64,000 nucleotides of DNA from an uncultured Oscillospiraceae bacterium (GCA_949841355.1 CATKZP010000015.1:16563-80562), one strand, 5' to 3'; shown: positions 16,094 to 25,647, counted from the first letter of the stretch. Notes: generated by a model from the letters alone, not told the origin. A program made the numbers and translations.

Positions 16094-17212
16094 ATGATGC
16101 AATACAATCGTGCGCAATTGAAGCTGAGCGTCAAGGCGGCCATGCGGAACACCAGGACGAAGCCCATGCTGATCACGCTGCTGTTCTCCGTCATTGTGGG
16201 AGTGGGGACGGGGCTGGTGAATTTCGTGGGCAACCTGTTCAACGGCGGCCTGGGCAGCTACAGCGAGCGGCTGGTGAACTACATGATGATGGGCTACGAC
16301 GCGGAGGAGGCCATGGAGATGGTGCTCCTGGACTTCATGAGCCGCGGGCCCAGTGTTCTGCTCGGCATGGTATGGGCGGGATTTGTGGTGTCTGTCATCC
16401 TCTACCTGTGGCAGAGCGTCATGGGCGTGGGCTATGAGGGCTACGCCCTGGCCATGGTCCGGGGGGAGGACCCGGGGGTGGGCCAGCTTTTCTGCGCGTT
16501 TCCGCGCCTGGGCGGCGTGCTGGTCACCCGCATCCTCACGGGGCTGTATATCTTTTTGTGGTCGCTGCTGCTGGGCCTGGGCCTGGTGGTGGTGATCGTG
16601 CTGGCCGTGGTGGTGGCGATGGCGACGGAGACGGCGGGGCTGTCGGTGCTGCTGATGTTTGTGGGCCTGGTGGCCTATGAGATCGGGATGGTGTGGGTCA
16701 CCATGCGCTACGCGCTGGTGGACTACGCCCTGCTGGATCAGGGCCTGTCCGGCTCGGAGGCCATCCGGGAGAGCAAGCGGCTGATGCAGGGCAATGTGGG
16801 CAAGGCATTCGTCCTCCAGCTGTCCTTCATCGGCTGGGAGCTGCTGAGCCTTGTGCTGATCCTGGTGGGCGTCGGCGTTTTGGCCGGGGCTCTGATCGTC
16901 CCCCTCATGCTCCAGTCGGGCAGAGGCACGCCGGATGTGGCGGGGCTGATCGCCGGGGCCGGGCTGGGCCTGCTGGTGATGCTGGCGGCGTTCATCGGCT
17001 CGGCCATCATCGGGCTGTGGCTGCGCCCTTATCAGACGGGGGCCATGGCCAAGTTCTACGACTGGGCCAAGGGCGTGTCCGCCCCCGCAGGCCCCGCCGG
17101 ATGGAGCGGTCCCACCGGCTACTCCTGGTCCACCGGGTCCACCATTTCCGGCCCCTCCAATCCCGGCGGCGCCACCGGTCCCACCGGACCCAAGGACGAC
17201 CCCTGGAAGTGA
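16094..17212 (+). CDS. DUF975-family membrane protein with collagen-like tail
   Basis: The product has 372 residues from an ATG 4 bases after GGGAGGT; a second ATG follows immediately. About six hydrophobic segments make it an integral membrane protein of the DUF975 family, whose function is unknown but which often lies in envelope or stress loci. The N-terminus (RAQLKLSVKAAMRNTRTKPMLI) is typical of that family. The last 45 residues are rich in Gly, Pro, Ser and Thr (PAGPAG, GPTG, GATGPTGPKDDPW), a low-complexity collagen-like extension not usual for the family. It is transcribed alone from a good promoter. Confidence 0.75.
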   Translation: MMQYNRAQLKLSVKAAMRNTRTKPMLITLLFSVIVGVGTGLVNFVGNLFNGGLGSYSERLVNYMMMGYDAEEAMEMVLLDFMSRGPSVLLGMVWAGFVVSVILYLWQSVMGVGYEGYALAMVRGEDPGVGQLFCAFPRLGGVLVTRILTGLYIFLWSLLLGLGLVVVIVLAVVVAMATETAGLSVLLMFVGLVAYEIGMVWVTMRYALVDYALLDQGLSGSEAIRESKRLMQGNVGKAFVLQLSFIGWELLSLVLILVGVGVLAGALIVPLMLQSGRGTPDVAGLIAGAGLGLLVMLAAFIGSAIIGLWLRPYQTGAMAKFYDWAKGVSAPAGPAGWSGPTGYSWSTGSTISGPSNPGGATGPTGPKDDPWK

Positions 17213-17228
17213 GCGCTTAAAACACTGC

Positions 17229-17258
17229 GGCGGGGACGGGCATCCGCCCCCGCCCTTT
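17229..17258 (+). terminator. Probable terminator after the DUF975 gene
   Basis: GGCGGGG / CCCCGCC stem of 7 bp with a 12-base loop that can pair further, followed by CTTT. Confidence 0.5.
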
Positions 17259-17282
17259 CATACCAAAAAGGAGAGATGACCC

Positions 17283-18482
17283 ATGGACAAGCTGCAAATG
17301 AAAACCCCCCTGGTGGAGATGGACGGGGACGAGATGACCCGCATCCTCTGGCAGCAGATCAAGGAGGAGCTGCTGGAGCCCTACATCGAGCTTAAGACCG
17401 AGTATTACGACCTGGGGCTGCCCCACCGGGAGGAGACCGGCGACCAGGTGACCGTCGACGCGGCCCAGGCGAATAAAAAGTACGGCGTGGCCGTGAAATG
17501 CGCCACCATCACCCCCAATCAGCAGCGGGTGGAGGAGTATAAGCTGTCCCAGATGTGGAAGTCCCCCAACGGCACCATCCGGGCCATTCTGGACGGCACG
17601 GTGTTCCGCGCCCCCATCATGGTCAAGGGGCTGAACCCGGGGGTGAAGAACTGGAAGCAGCCCATCACTATCGCCCGCCACGCCTTTGGCGACGTGTATA
17701 AGGCCGCCGAGATCAAGGTGCCCGGTCCGGGCAGGGCGGAGCTGGTGTTCACCGGCGCGGACGGCGTGGAAAAGCGCCAGACCATCCACCAGTTCGACGG
17801 TCCCGGCGTCCTCCAGGGGCAGTTCAATGTGGAGGCGTCCATCGCATCCTTCGCCCGCTCCTGCTTCCAATACGCGCTGGACACCCGCCAGGACCTGTGG
17901 TTTTCCACCAAGGACACCATCTCCAAGCAGTACGACCACACCTTCAAGGACATCTTTGTCGAGATATACAAGTCGGAATATGAGCAGAAATTTCAACAAG
18001 CCGGTATCACCTATTTCTACACCCTCATCGATGACGCGGTGGCCCGGGTCATCCGCTCCCAGGGAGGCTTCATCTGGGCCTGCAAGAACTACGACGGCGA
18101 CGTGATGAGCGACATGGTGTCCACCGCCTTCGGCTCCCTGGCCATGATGACCTCCGTGCTGGTGTCCCCCGACGGGAATTACGAGTACGAGGCCGCCCAC
18201 GGCACCGTCACCCAGCACTACTACCGCCACCTGAAGGGGGAGCAGGTGTCCACCAACCCCATGGCCACCCTGTTCGCCTGGACGGGGGCGCTGGGCAAGC
18301 GGGGCGAGCTGGACGGTCTGCCTCAGCTCACCGCCTTCGCCCGCAGGCTGGAGGAGGCTGCCGTGGATACCATTGAGAGCGGCGTCATGACCGGCGACCT
18401 GGCGGGCCTCTGGGAGGGGGAGGCCCCGGCCCGGAAGGTCACGGGTCTGGAATTCCTCCGGGCCATCCGCGCCCGGCTGTGA
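17283..18482 (+). CDS. icd: NADP-dependent isocitrate dehydrogenase
   Basis: The product has 399 residues. The N-terminal MDGDEMTRILWQQIKEELL and the conserved KSPNGTIRAILDGTVFR and YEAAHGTVTQHYYRHL segments are those of the homodimeric type II (eukaryote-like) NADP enzyme. It converts isocitrate to 2-oxoglutarate with NADPH formation. A GGAGAGATGACCC ribosome site precedes the ATG. Neighbours are unrelated, and it ends at a strong terminator followed by a MITE-like repeat. In anaerobic Clostridia it mainly supplies 2-oxoglutarate for glutamate synthesis. Confidence 0.93.
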   Translation: MDKLQMKTPLVEMDGDEMTRILWQQIKEELLEPYIELKTEYYDLGLPHREETGDQVTVDAAQANKKYGVAVKCATITPNQQRVEEYKLSQMWKSPNGTIRAILDGTVFRAPIMVKGLNPGVKNWKQPITIARHAFGDVYKAAEIKVPGPGRAELVFTGADGVEKRQTIHQFDGPGVLQGQFNVEASIASFARSCFQYALDTRQDLWFSTKDTISKQYDHTFKDIFVEIYKSEYEQKFQQAGITYFYTLIDDAVARVIRSQGGFIWACKNYDGDVMSDMVSTAFGSLAMMTSVLVSPDGNYEYEAAHGTVTQHYYRHLKGEQVSTNPMATLFAWTGALGKRGELDGLPQLTAFARRLEEAAVDTIESGVMTGDLAGLWEGEAPARKVTGLEFLRAIRARL

Positions 18483-18505
18483 GAGCAGCCCTGTCAAAAA
18501 CGCAA

Positions 18506-18539
18506 AAACACCCGCGCCGGAACTCCGGCGCGGGTGTTT
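18506..18539 (+). terminator. Rho-independent terminator after icd
   Basis: Perfect 15-bp stem AAACACCCGCGCCGG / CCGGCGCGGGTGTTT with a 4-base loop. It could serve both strands. Confidence 0.9.
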
Positions 18540-18556
18540 CACGTGAAACGGTTGTT

Positions 18557-18675
18557 TTAGGACTTGCTTGAAAATTGCCAATAGCCCAAGCGATGGGTCT
18601 TTTTCCGCCATGTGCCGTTGATGGCGAAAAAATCCCTCGCCGCTGGGCGCAGCGCCAATTTCAAACAGCGCCTAG
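18557..18675. repeat. MITE-like repeat, copy 1 (119 bp)
   Basis: The sequence matches, in opposite orientation, the repeat at 39108-39274. Shared blocks are TTGAAAATTGCCAATA at one end, CCCAAGCGAYGGGTCTTTTT, GGCGAAAAAATYCCTCGCCG, and TTCAAACRGCGCCTAG at the other end. Its ends are imperfect inverted repeats (GxTTGAAAATTGCCAAT and GTTTGAAATTGGCGCT types). Copy 1 lacks the central hairpin of copy 2. The terminal CTAG forms the stop codon of the adjacent minus-strand gene. Confidence 0.75.
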
Positions 18676-19166
18676 TCCGGCGGGCTGTCCTCCTGGAAAA
18701 ATTTCTGGAACTCCTGCTGGGCCAGCCCGTTCTTTTGGGACACGATGAGGGCCACATACCGCCCCTCCCGGGTGAGCACGGCGCTTTCGGTGAGGGGGAC
18801 CTGCTCCGGGTCGTACTGGGCGAAGGCGTCCCGCCGGGCCTCCAGATGGTCCGCAAGGGAGTCCATCAAAGCTGCGGCGTCCGCCCTGTCCTTGAGCTTG
18901 ACCACCGCCATCTCCTCCGCGGTCCCGGCGCTGGCGCAGGCGTAGAAGTAGTCCTCCACCCTGCCGTAGTCCAGGCCGGACAGGTAGGTAAAGCCGTCCG
19001 CGCCGCCCTCCCCGCCGGAGCGCTCCGTCATCTCGGGCAGGGTGGTGTCCGCCGCCATCATGGCCCGGACCAACTCCGCCGGGTCCAGGTCGGGCCCATC
19101 GGGGGCGCAGCCCGCGCAGACCAGCAGCGCCAGGGCGAGAAGCAGGGCTTTTTTCACGTGTCGCAT
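18672..19166 (-). CDS. DUF4358-like lipoprotein
   Basis: The product has 164 residues. A basic N-terminus, hydrophobic segment and lipobox (LVCAGCAPD, Cys at about residue 18) mark it as a membrane-anchored lipoprotein. The rest, with the segment YFYACASAGTAEEMAVVKLKD and a C-terminal amphipathic helix, is like DUF4358 proteins of Clostridia, whose role is unknown. A GGGAGG ribosome site fixes the start at 19166; the frame is open much further upstream only because it overlaps the transglutaminase-like gene. The stop codon is provided by the end of a MITE-like repeat, so the native C-terminus may have been altered. Confidence 0.75.
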   Translation of the reverse strand: MRHVKKALLLALALLVCAGCAPDGPDLDPAELVRAMMAADTTLPEMTERSGGEGGADGFTYLSGLDYGRVEDYFYACASAGTAEEMAVVKLKDRADAAALMDSLADHLEARRDAFAQYDPEQVPLTESAVLTREGRYVALIVSQKNGLAQQEFQKFFQEDSPPD

Positions 19167-19188
19167 CAGAAAACCTCCCGCAGAGCGC

Positions 19189-20367
19189 TCAGCCGGCGGC
19201 CCCGCCGCCCAGGGTAAAGCTGGGGCCGGGGGCCTCGCTGAGGGGCTGGCCACCCAGCGCCGCCGGGTCCACCCCGAAGGCCTCCGCCACCGCCCGGATA
19301 ATGGCCTGCCCCTCGGGCGTGCCGGCGTCGATGCCGGCGGGCTGATCCTCCACCCGGTGGCTTTCCAGCAGCAGGCCCAGGACAAGGCTGTCCTCCTCGC
19401 CGGGATACCAGGAGGCCCGGCAGTAATAGCGCTCATCCAGCATCCCGCTCAGCACCGGCTCCAGGCTGCGCACCAAAAATTCCGCCATCTCCATGTCCTG
19501 CTGGGTGAGGGGGGACTTGAATTGGAAGAACAGCGCGCCGCTGCTGCCGTCCAGGGCCTGCTTCAGCGCGGCGGGGACGTCCAGAACGCCGTCCACCGGG
19601 ATGCCGTTTTGGACGGCGGGGGTGTACTTCAAGCTCTTGGCCTCGGGCAGGGCGGACTCGTCCCAGCTGTGGCCGTCTCTGGCTACCGCGTCGGTCATGT
19701 TGAAATTGCCGTAGAGCACGCCGTGGGCGTCGCCGTAGACGTCCACGTGGTACCAGCCGTCCTCCAGCCGCACCAGGTTCCAGGAGTGATACTCGTTGTG
19801 CACGACGCGGCAGTCCAGCCCCAGCATGTTCATGAACAGCCGGAAGGTGGTGGCGTAGCCCACGCACACCGCCGTGCGGCTTTCCAGCACGTCGTGAGGG
19901 GTAAAGGCGGAGCGGGTCATGCCCGGGCGGCTGATGGCGCCGGTGGAGCTGGCGCCGATGTGCCGCGCCATCCAGAGGTAGACCGCCTCCTCCTTTTCAT
20001 AGCCGCTCATGCCGCTGTGGGTGATCTGGTCCAGCACGTCCCCGGCCATGGACAGGGTCTCTTTGTCCTCGGCGCTGAGCTGGCTGGCGTCGCCGCTGAG
20101 GTAGGCGTCGGATATGTGGGCGGTGGAGCGGATCTCGTACTGGCCGCCCACCTGATAGCCGTCCTCGACGTACTGGTTTTCACGCTTGGCCTCCTCGGCC
20201 TGGCGCTCCAGCTGGCGGTCGATGTACTCGCTCACCTTTCGGTTCTGGACGGCGGCCTGATAGATGTTCAACCCCAGGCTGGCGGCGAGGCAGCCGGACA
20301 GCAGCACCGCGGCGGCGGCTTTCACCGCCCGCCGGCGCTTGGCGGGGGCGTTGGCGGGTGTGTTCAT
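19189..20367 (-). CDS. Membrane-anchored transglutaminase-like protein
   Basis: The product has 392 residues. One N-terminal hydrophobic segment (about 18-34) anchors or exports it, and a charged coiled region (RQLERQAEEAKRENQ) follows. The transglutaminase/protease-like core shows the triad: Cys in SRTAVCVGYATTF, His in NEYHSWNLV and Asp in YHVDVYGD. Such proteins act as peptidases or crosslinkers on the cell surface. It lies 22 bases upstream of the lipoprotein gene in the same direction, so both are probably transcribed together. The substrate is unknown. Confidence 0.8.
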   Translation of the reverse strand: MNTPANAPAKRRRAVKAAAAVLLSGCLAASLGLNIYQAAVQNRKVSEYIDRQLERQAEEAKRENQYVEDGYQVGGQYEIRSTAHISDAYLSGDASQLSAEDKETLSMAGDVLDQITHSGMSGYEKEEAVYLWMARHIGASSTGAISRPGMTRSAFTPHDVLESRTAVCVGYATTFRLFMNMLGLDCRVVHNEYHSWNLVRLEDGWYHVDVYGDAHGVLYGNFNMTDAVARDGHSWDESALPEAKSLKYTPAVQNGIPVDGVLDVPAALKQALDGSSGALFFQFKSPLTQQDMEMAEFLVRSLEPVLSGMLDERYYCRASWYPGEEDSLVLGLLLESHRVEDQPAGIDAGTPEGQAIIRAVAEAFGVDPAALGGQPLSEAPGPSFTLGGGAAG

Positions 20368-20416
20368 GGCGGGAAGGTCCTCCGTTTCGTGGCTGGCTGA
20401 GGCGGGCCCCAGCGGA

Positions 20417-20444
20417 AAGGGCGGCGGGGAATCCCCGCCGCCCT
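20417..20444 (-). terminator. Rho-independent terminator after the Clp gene
   Basis: On the minus strand AGGGCGGCGGGGA pairs with TCCCCGCCGCCCT (13-bp stem, one-base loop), followed by TTCC. It separates the Clp gene from the transglutaminase-like gene. Confidence 0.8.
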
Positions 20445-20449
20445 GGGCT

Positions 20450-23014
20450 TTAGTCGGTGACGATGTTCAGCTGCTCCCCCTCGGCGGACAGCTCCACCCG
20501 GGTGACGGGCTGGGCGTAGCGCTGAATCAGCTTGGCGGCGATGGGGTCCTCCAGGTCCTTCTGAATCTGGCGGCGCAGGTTCCGGGCGCCGTAGGCGGCG
20601 GAGTAGGACTTCTTCACCAGGTAGTCCAGCACGCTCTCGCCGTAGGAGAAGGCGATGTTCTTGTCCCTCATGACCGCCTCCAGCTCGGACAGCATGATGC
20701 GGGCGATGGCCTTGAAATTGTCCTCGCTGAGCTGGTTGAAGTAGACGATTTCGTCCACGCGGTTGATGAATTCGGGGCGCAGGAAGCTCTCCAGCCCCTT
20801 CATGGCCTTTTCCTTACCCAGCTGGTTGGCGGAGCGGCCGAAGCCCAGAGAGCCGCCCTTGATGTCGCTGCCGGCGTTGGAGGTCATGACGATGACGGTG
20901 TTCTCGAAATTGACCACCTTGCCGTGGGCGTCGGAGATATGGCCGTCGTCCAGAATCTGGAGCAGCACGTTGAGCACGTCGGGGTGGGCCTTCTCGATCT
21001 CGTCAAAGAGGACCACCGTATAGGGCTTGCGGCGGATCTTCTCGGTGAGCTGGCCCGCGTCGTCATAGCCCACGTACCCCGGCGGGGAGCCGATAATGCG
21101 GGACACAGAGTGCTTTTCCATGAACTCGCTCATGTCCAGCCGGATGAGGGACTCGGGGGAGGAGAACAGGTCGGCGGCCAGCTGCTTGACCAGCTCCGTC
21201 TTGCCCACGCCGGTGGAGCCCACGAAGATGAAGCTCACCGGCTTGTGCTTGGCGGAGATGCCCACGCGGCCCCGCCGGATGGCGCTGGCCACCGCGTTCA
21301 CCGCGTCGTCCTGGCCCACGATATGCTCCTTGAGGCGCTGGTCCAGCTTGGCCAGGCGCTCGAACTCCTGCTCCTGGATGGAGGAGGCGGGAATTTTGGT
21401 CCACAGCTCGATGACCCGGGCCAGATGGGCGGCGGTGAGGGGCGGGTCCCCCTTGGCGGCCAGGGCGTCCCGCTCCGCGGTGAGCTGGGCCTGACGGCTC
21501 TTCAGCTCCGCCAGGCGCTGGTAGGCCTTGTCGTTGGCGGCGGACTGCACCGCCTGCTTCTCGGCGGTGACGGCGGCCAGCTTCTGCTGAAGCTCAGCGA
21601 TCTGCCTGCGGCGGCCGTCCTGCCGCTCCTGGAAGGCGGGGTCCTCCCGGTTGGGGGCCTCGGCGTCGTCCCGGCTCACCGCCATCTCCAGGGTGTCCCG
21701 CTGGCGCTGGAGCTTCTGCTCCTGCTTTTGCAGGTCCTGGAGCTTGGGGTCGTTCTGGGCGCCGGTGGAGGCCAGAACCACCTCCATCTCCTTGGCGTAG
21801 TCGGCCAGCTCCTTGTCGATCTCGGCCAGCCGGGCCAGGTCCTTGTTGTGGAGGTTCATGTCCGACGACGCCTCGTCAATGAGGTCGATGGCCTTGTCGG
21901 GCAGGTACCGGTCGGTGATGTACCGCTCGCTCATGGTCACCGCCTGACGGCAGATGTCGGGGCTGATGGTCACGTGGTGGAAGGACTCGTAATAGGGGGC
22001 GATGCCCTTCAAAATCTCCACCGAGTCGTCGATGGAGGGCTCCTCCACGACGACGGGCTGGAAGCGGCGCTCCAAAGCGGAGTCCTTTTCGATGTACTTG
22101 CGGTACTCGGTGAGGGTGGTGGCGCCGATGACCTGGATCTCCCCCCGGCTCAGGGCGGGCTTGAGGATGTTGGCGGCGTTCATGGAGCCCTCCGCGTCCC
22201 CCGCGCCCACGATGGAGTGAACCTCGTCGATGACCAGGATGATATTGCCCAGCTTCTTCACCTCGTCGATGAGGCCCTTCATGCGGCTTTCGAACTGGCC
22301 GCGGAACTGGGTGCCCGCCACCAGGGCGGTGAGGTCCAGCAGATAAACCTCCTTGTCCAGCAGCTTATAGGGTACGTCCCGGTCGTAGATGCGCTGGGCC
22401 AGCCCCTCAGCGATGGCGGTTTTGCCCACGCCGGGGTCACCGATGAGGCAGGGGTTGTTCTTCTGCCGCCGGTTGAGAATCTGGATGGTCCGCTCAATCT
22501 CGTTGGCGCGGCCCACGATGCGGTCCAGCTTGCCCTCGTGGGCCTTGCGGGTGAGGGAGATGCAGTAATTCTCCAAAAACTTCCGCTTAGGAGGCTGGCT
22601 CCGGTCGGATTTGGGAGCGGCCTTCTCCTCCTTGTCCTTGGCGGCGCCCCCCCGCTGCATGGGGTCCCGGTCGGGGCCGCTGTCCGACTGGCCGCCGAAC
22701 AGCTTGTTCAGGAAGGGGAAGGTGGCGGTGCGCCCCTCGTCCTCCTCGCTGTCGCCGTCGTCCTCCCCGGCGGCGGGGGTCAGGCCGTCCGGCTCCTCCG
22801 CGCCGCCGAAAGCGGACATCATCTCGGTGGAAATGGACTCCAAATCCTCGTCGGAGATGCCCATTTTCTTCATCATGTCGTCCACCGGCTTGATGCCGAG
22901 CTCCCGGGCGCACTTGAGGCAGAGCCCCTCGTTTTTGGCCTCGTTGTTTTCAATTTTGGTTATGAAGATGACCGCCACGTTCTTTTTGCAGCGGGTACAC
23001 AGAGTGGGATGCAT
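20450..23014 (-). CDS. ClpE-like ATP-dependent protease ATPase
   Basis: The product has 854 residues. The N-terminus carries a four-cysteine zinc finger (Cys6, Cys9, Cys32, Cys35), as in ClpE, in place of the Clp-N repeats of ClpC. Two AAA+ modules follow, with Walker [14 protein letters not shown] and [13 protein letters not shown], separated by a long coiled-coil middle domain with UVR-like Glu/Gln/Arg repeats. Walker B of the second module is [16 protein letters not shown]. It unfolds damaged proteins for ClpP. AAGGAG precedes the ATG at 23014. No CtsR-type direct repeat was recognised upstream, but there is a GAGAAC-AA-GTTCTC palindrome. Naming it ClpE rather than ClpC rests on the zinc finger. 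Confidence 0.88.
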   Translation of the reverse strand: MHPTLCTRCKKNVAVIFITKIENNEAKNEGLCLKCARELGIKPVDDMMKKMGISDEDLESISTEMMSAFGGAEEPDGLTPAAGEDDGDSEEDEGRTATFPFLNKLFGGQSDSGPDRDPMQRGGAAKDKEEKAAPKSDRSQPPKRKFLENYCISLTRKAHEGKLDRIVGRANEIERTIQILNRRQKNNPCLIGDPGVGKTAIAEGLAQRIYDRDVPYKLLDKEVYLLDLTALVAGTQFRGQFESRMKGLIDEVKKLGNIILVIDEVHSIVGAGDAEGSMNAANILKPALSRGEIQVIGATTLTEYRKYIEKDSALERRFQPVVVEEPSIDDSVEILKGIAPYYESFHHVTISPDICRQAVTMSERYITDRYLPDKAIDLIDEASSDMNLHNKDLARLAEIDKELADYAKEMEVVLASTGAQNDPKLQDLQKQEQKLQRQRDTLEMAVSRDDAEAPNREDPAFQERQDGRRRQIAELQQKLAAVTAEKQAVQSAANDKAYQRLAELKSRQAQLTAERDALAAKGDPPLTAAHLARVIELWTKIPASSIQEQEFERLAKLDQRLKEHIVGQDDAVNAVASAIRRGRVGISAKHKPVSFIFVGSTGVGKTELVKQLAADLFSSPESLIRLDMSEFMEKHSVSRIIGSPPGYVGYDDAGQLTEKIRRKPYTVVLFDEIEKAHPDVLNVLLQILDDGHISDAHGKVVNFENTVIVMTSNAGSDIKGGSLGFGRSANQLGKEKAMKGLESFLRPEFINRVDEIVYFNQLSEDNFKAIARIMLSELEAVMRDKNIAFSYGESVLDYLVKKSYSAAYGARNLRRQIQKDLEDPIAAKLIQRYAQPVTRVELSAEGEQLNIVTD

Positions 23015-23033
23015 GATGCCGCTCCTTTCTAGG

Positions 23034-23047
23034 GAGAACAAGTTCTC
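23034..23047. promoter_or_regulatory. Palindrome upstream of the Clp gene
   Basis: GAGAAC-AA-GTTCTC, a perfect 6+2+6 inverted repeat 20 bases upstream of the start codon in the untranslated leader. It differs from CtsR, HrcA and LexA boxes. It may be an operator or an mRNA hairpin. Confidence 0.35.
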
Positions 23048-23188
23048 ACGTTCTTGATGCAGTTTGGCAGTACCATATCAGATAAATATGAACACGTCAT
23101 GAATTTTAGAGTGGTAATTTTCGCGCTCCCAGGGAAATCTGCCGTCCCCTTGAAAAACCAGGGGCGCCGCGCCTGAAGCCGGGCGGGG

Positions 23189-23863
23189 TCAGACGGACAG
23201 TCCGCCCAGCAGCTCCCACAGCCTGTCCACGGTGAACAGGGACAGGACGGGGGTGTCCGGCGGGCAGGGGACGGCGCCGGCCAGCTGGCCCAGCCACACC
23301 AGCACCACCGCCAGCAGCCCGCCCTTCACCAGCCCGGCGATGAGGCCGCCGACGGTGTTTACCTCCGCCAGAATGGGCAGGTGGAAGGCCAGGTCCAGAG
23401 CGTGGCTCACCAGGAACCAGATGAGCAGGATGATTAGGAAGCTGCCGCCGAACAGCAGCGCCCGGGCGATTCCCAGGGAGAGGTAGCCCGCCAGGGCGTC
23501 CAGCGGGGACAGGGGACCGTGGCCCAGGCTGTCGTAGGCCACGCCCTGCTCCAGAAAGTCGGAAAAGCCCTCAAACAGGCCCTTTTCCTGAATGGAGGAG
23601 AGCAGCTCCTCCACCGTGTAGCCCTGGGCCGGGTCGGCGGGGATGGGCTCGGCCTCCGCCCCCCGGATGGTTTGGGCGACGATGGGCCGCAGGATGCCGG
23701 CCACCGGCTGGCAGAATTGGTCGGACAGGAACTGGGCCGCGAAGAAGGCCACGAACACCGCCGCCAGCCCGCACAGGGACAGCACCAGCCCCTTGGCCGC
23801 CCCCCGCCAGGCCATCAGGGCCAGCAGAGCCACGATCAGAATATCAAATATGTATCCGCTCAT
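23189..23863 (-). CDS. CvpA-family membrane protein
   Basis: The product has 224 residues. It starts MSGYIFDILIVALLALMAWRGAAKGLVLSLCGL, the typical CvpA beginning with a short first helix and a Gly-rich turn, and has four to five membrane segments with a central loop of about 75 residues. CvpA-like proteins are linked to envelope function and, in E. coli, to colicin V production; the biochemical role is unclear. A GGAGGCGCTT ribosome site sits directly before the ATG. It follows the DUF5711 gene by 37 bases in the same direction, and this pair is commonly found in Clostridia. Confidence 0.85.
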   Translation of the reverse strand: MSGYIFDILIVALLALMAWRGAAKGLVLSLCGLAAVFVAFFAAQFLSDQFCQPVAGILRPIVAQTIRGAEAEPIPADPAQGYTVEELLSSIQEKGLFEGFSDFLEQGVAYDSLGHGPLSPLDALAGYLSLGIARALLFGGSFLIILLIWFLVSHALDLAFHLPILAEVNTVGGLIAGLVKGGLLAVVLVWLGQLAGAVPCPPDTPVLSLFTVDRLWELLGGLSV

Positions 23864-23900
23864 AAGCGCCTCCTTTTCCCGCGTGCCCGCAGGAGACCCG

Positions 23901-25130
23901 TCAGGGGATATAGAACCCGGCGCTGTCCGCCGAGATGAGGATGGCCGAGCCGTCCGGCATGAGCAGGACGTTCCGGGCCCCCTGGGTGCCCTCCAGGGTG
24001 TTATACAGCTCCAGCTGGTCGGTGTAGAGGTCCAGCCGGTCGCCGGTGAGGACCGCCAGATACCGCCCGGCGGCGGAGATGGACAGCACCTGCTCGTTCA
24101 GCTCCAGAACGCGGCGCTGGCCGGACTCGTCCACCACCCACAGCTCGGCCTGGCTGCCCGCCCGGTACTTGCCCAGCAGAATGGCGGCGAAGCCGTCCCC
24201 GCTGAGGGTGTAGCGCCGCAGGTGCTTGTCCGCCCAGCTCACGCCGGAGGAGCGGCCGTCGTGGCCGGTGACGGTGAGCCCCCGATCCGCCAGGGACCAC
24301 ACCGCCGAGGCGGTGTGCTTTGTCTCCAGCACCACGCCGCCCCCCAGCTCACAGGTGAAATCGGGGGCGTACTCGCCGCTGGCGTAGCTCATTTCGTACA
24401 GCTCCAGGCTGGTGGCGAAGGCGCCGCCGGACTGCCCCACGGTGAGAATGGCCAGGGTGTGCCCGTTGTCGGACAGCGCCGCGTCCATCACAAAGGCGGA
24501 GGACAGGTCAATGTGCATGACGGGGGAGTAAGCGGCGTCGTACACCGTCACCATCCCCCGGTAGCCGCTGGCCTGGGTGACTACGGTGAGCTGGCCGTTT
24601 TTGTTGAGCCGGGCGGACAGGATGGACTCAAAGTCCTTGGAGGACCACACCAGGGAGCGCTGGCCTAGCACGTACAGGTCGGTCCCCCCCGCGTCGTACA
24701 CCACCGCCAGAGAGCCGTTGGTGTTCACCACGGGGTTTTCCATGCCCACCGGCTCGTTGATATACTGGGCGCCGCTGCCGGAGTAGAGGGAGATGGCATT
24801 GCGGGAGCACACCAGCAAATCCCCGTCCAGCACGGCGAAGGTGTCGGTGAGCTCGCCGCCGTAGGGGAAGGACTCCGCCCGGCCGCTGTCGCTGCGGATG
24901 AGGGAGCGGTAGGTGAACCAGCGCCTCACGCTGTCCGCGTTCAGCCGGTCCCGAAAGACCAGCGCGGCCACCAGGCTCACCGTCACCGCCACCACCACCA
25001 GGGTGGCCGTAAGGCGCACCAGAAAGCGGGGCAGCCTGCGCCTGGGCTGAGGAGGCTGTTCCTCCTCGTGCCGCCTGGGGGCGGGGTTGAGAGGCTGGAT
25101 CTTCGGTTTTTTTTGGCTGTTTTCGTCCAT
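23901..25130 (-). CDS. DUF5711-like membrane-anchored beta-propeller protein
   Basis: The product has 409 residues. A basic, proline-rich cytoplasmic N-terminus (about 1-38) is followed by a single membrane helix (about 39-60) and a long extracytoplasmic domain. That domain consists of repeated beta-strand blocks (for example AVLDGDLLVCSRNAISLYS, GSLAVVYDAGGTDLYVL, ISAAGRYLAVLTGDRLDLYT), consistent with a propeller. This matches DUF5711, of unknown function. The upstream gene is an acetyltransferase 12 bases away, and CvpA follows. Confidence 0.72.
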   Translation of the reverse strand: MDENSQKKPKIQPLNPAPRRHEEEQPPQPRRRLPRFLVRLTATLVVVAVTVSLVAALVFRDRLNADSVRRWFTYRSLIRSDSGRAESFPYGGELTDTFAVLDGDLLVCSRNAISLYSGSGAQYINEPVGMENPVVNTNGSLAVVYDAGGTDLYVLGQRSLVWSSKDFESILSARLNKNGQLTVVTQASGYRGMVTVYDAAYSPVMHIDLSSAFVMDAALSDNGHTLAILTVGQSGGAFATSLELYEMSYASGEYAPDFTCELGGGVVLETKHTASAVWSLADRGLTVTGHDGRSSGVSWADKHLRRYTLSGDGFAAILLGKYRAGSQAELWVVDESGQRRVLELNEQVLSISAAGRYLAVLTGDRLDLYTDQLELYNTLEGTQGARNVLLMPDGSAILISADSAGFYIP

Positions 25131-25142
25131 AAAAACTCCGTT

Positions 25143-25589
25143 TTACAGTGCTTTGGTGAGGTAAATCATGTCCACCAGCTGCCGCCCGCCCTCAAAGATG
25201 GGGTGGTCGTAGTGGTCGGTGAAAAAGTTGGGGATTACATGGGAGCGGACAAAGCCGCATGCCTCGTAGAAGGGGAGGGTGAGGGGGCTGTCCCCGGTGC
25301 CCGCCACCAGGCGGGCGTAACGGCCTTGATAGGTCTGGCACAGAAAGTCCACCATGCGCCGGCCATAGCCCCGGCGCTGGCACGCCGGGGACACCGCCAG
25401 GTTTTTCAGCTCCAGCGCGCCGCCCCCCTCGTCCGTAACCACGCAGACGGCATGGACGGTTCCGCCGTCCTCCAGGGCGTACATGGTCCCCCGGTCCAGG
25501 TAGCGGTCAATCATGTCCTCCTGCTCGTCCCCCAGCAGCAGCAGGGGGAGGTGGCGCTTTTTATCGGTTTTCACCTCGAAAATATTCAC
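25143..25589 (-). CDS. GNAT-family N-acetyltransferase
   Basis: The product has 148 residues and a GTG start. The acetyl-CoA-binding motif appears as LAVSPACQRRGYGRRMVDFL, and YEACGFVRS is the usual C-terminal strand-helix. The substrate is unknown. The GTG start overlaps, as GTGA, the stop of a truncated copy of the truA 3' end, which suggests that this gene was once translationally coupled to truA. Confidence 0.85.
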   Translation of the reverse strand: MNIFEVKTDKKRHLPLLLLGDEQEDMIDRYLDRGTMYALEDGGTVHAVCVVTDEGGGALELKNLAVSPACQRRGYGRRMVDFLCQTYQGRYARLVAGTGDSPLTLPFYEACGFVRSHVIPNFFTDHYDHPIFEGGRQLVDMIYLTKAL

Positions 25590-25640
25590 AGCACGCCCTC
25601 ATCATACCAAAGGTTGGTCATATACAGCCCGTCCGGCGGG
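25588..25640 (-). pseudogene. Duplicated 3' tail of truA
   Basis: About 51 bases nearly repeat the end of truA (25743-25796) and would encode PPDGLYMTNLWYDEGVL, against PPDGLYMTNLWYDEDVL in the real gene. The two copies are direct repeats about 155 bases apart. A terminator hairpin and GC-rich spacer lie between them. Confidence 0.7.
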
Positions 25641-25647
25641 ATTGAAA

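Noticed and set aside
20264..23032. 922-residue plus-strand frame opposite the Clp ATPase
   Set aside because: Antisense shadow of a gene with two clear AAA+ modules; no ribosome site and no recognisable motif.
23034..23047. LexA/SOS box upstream of the Clp gene
   Set aside because: The Bacillus-type box CGAAC-N4-GTTCG needs a 4-base spacer; here the spacer is 2 bases and the outer bases differ.
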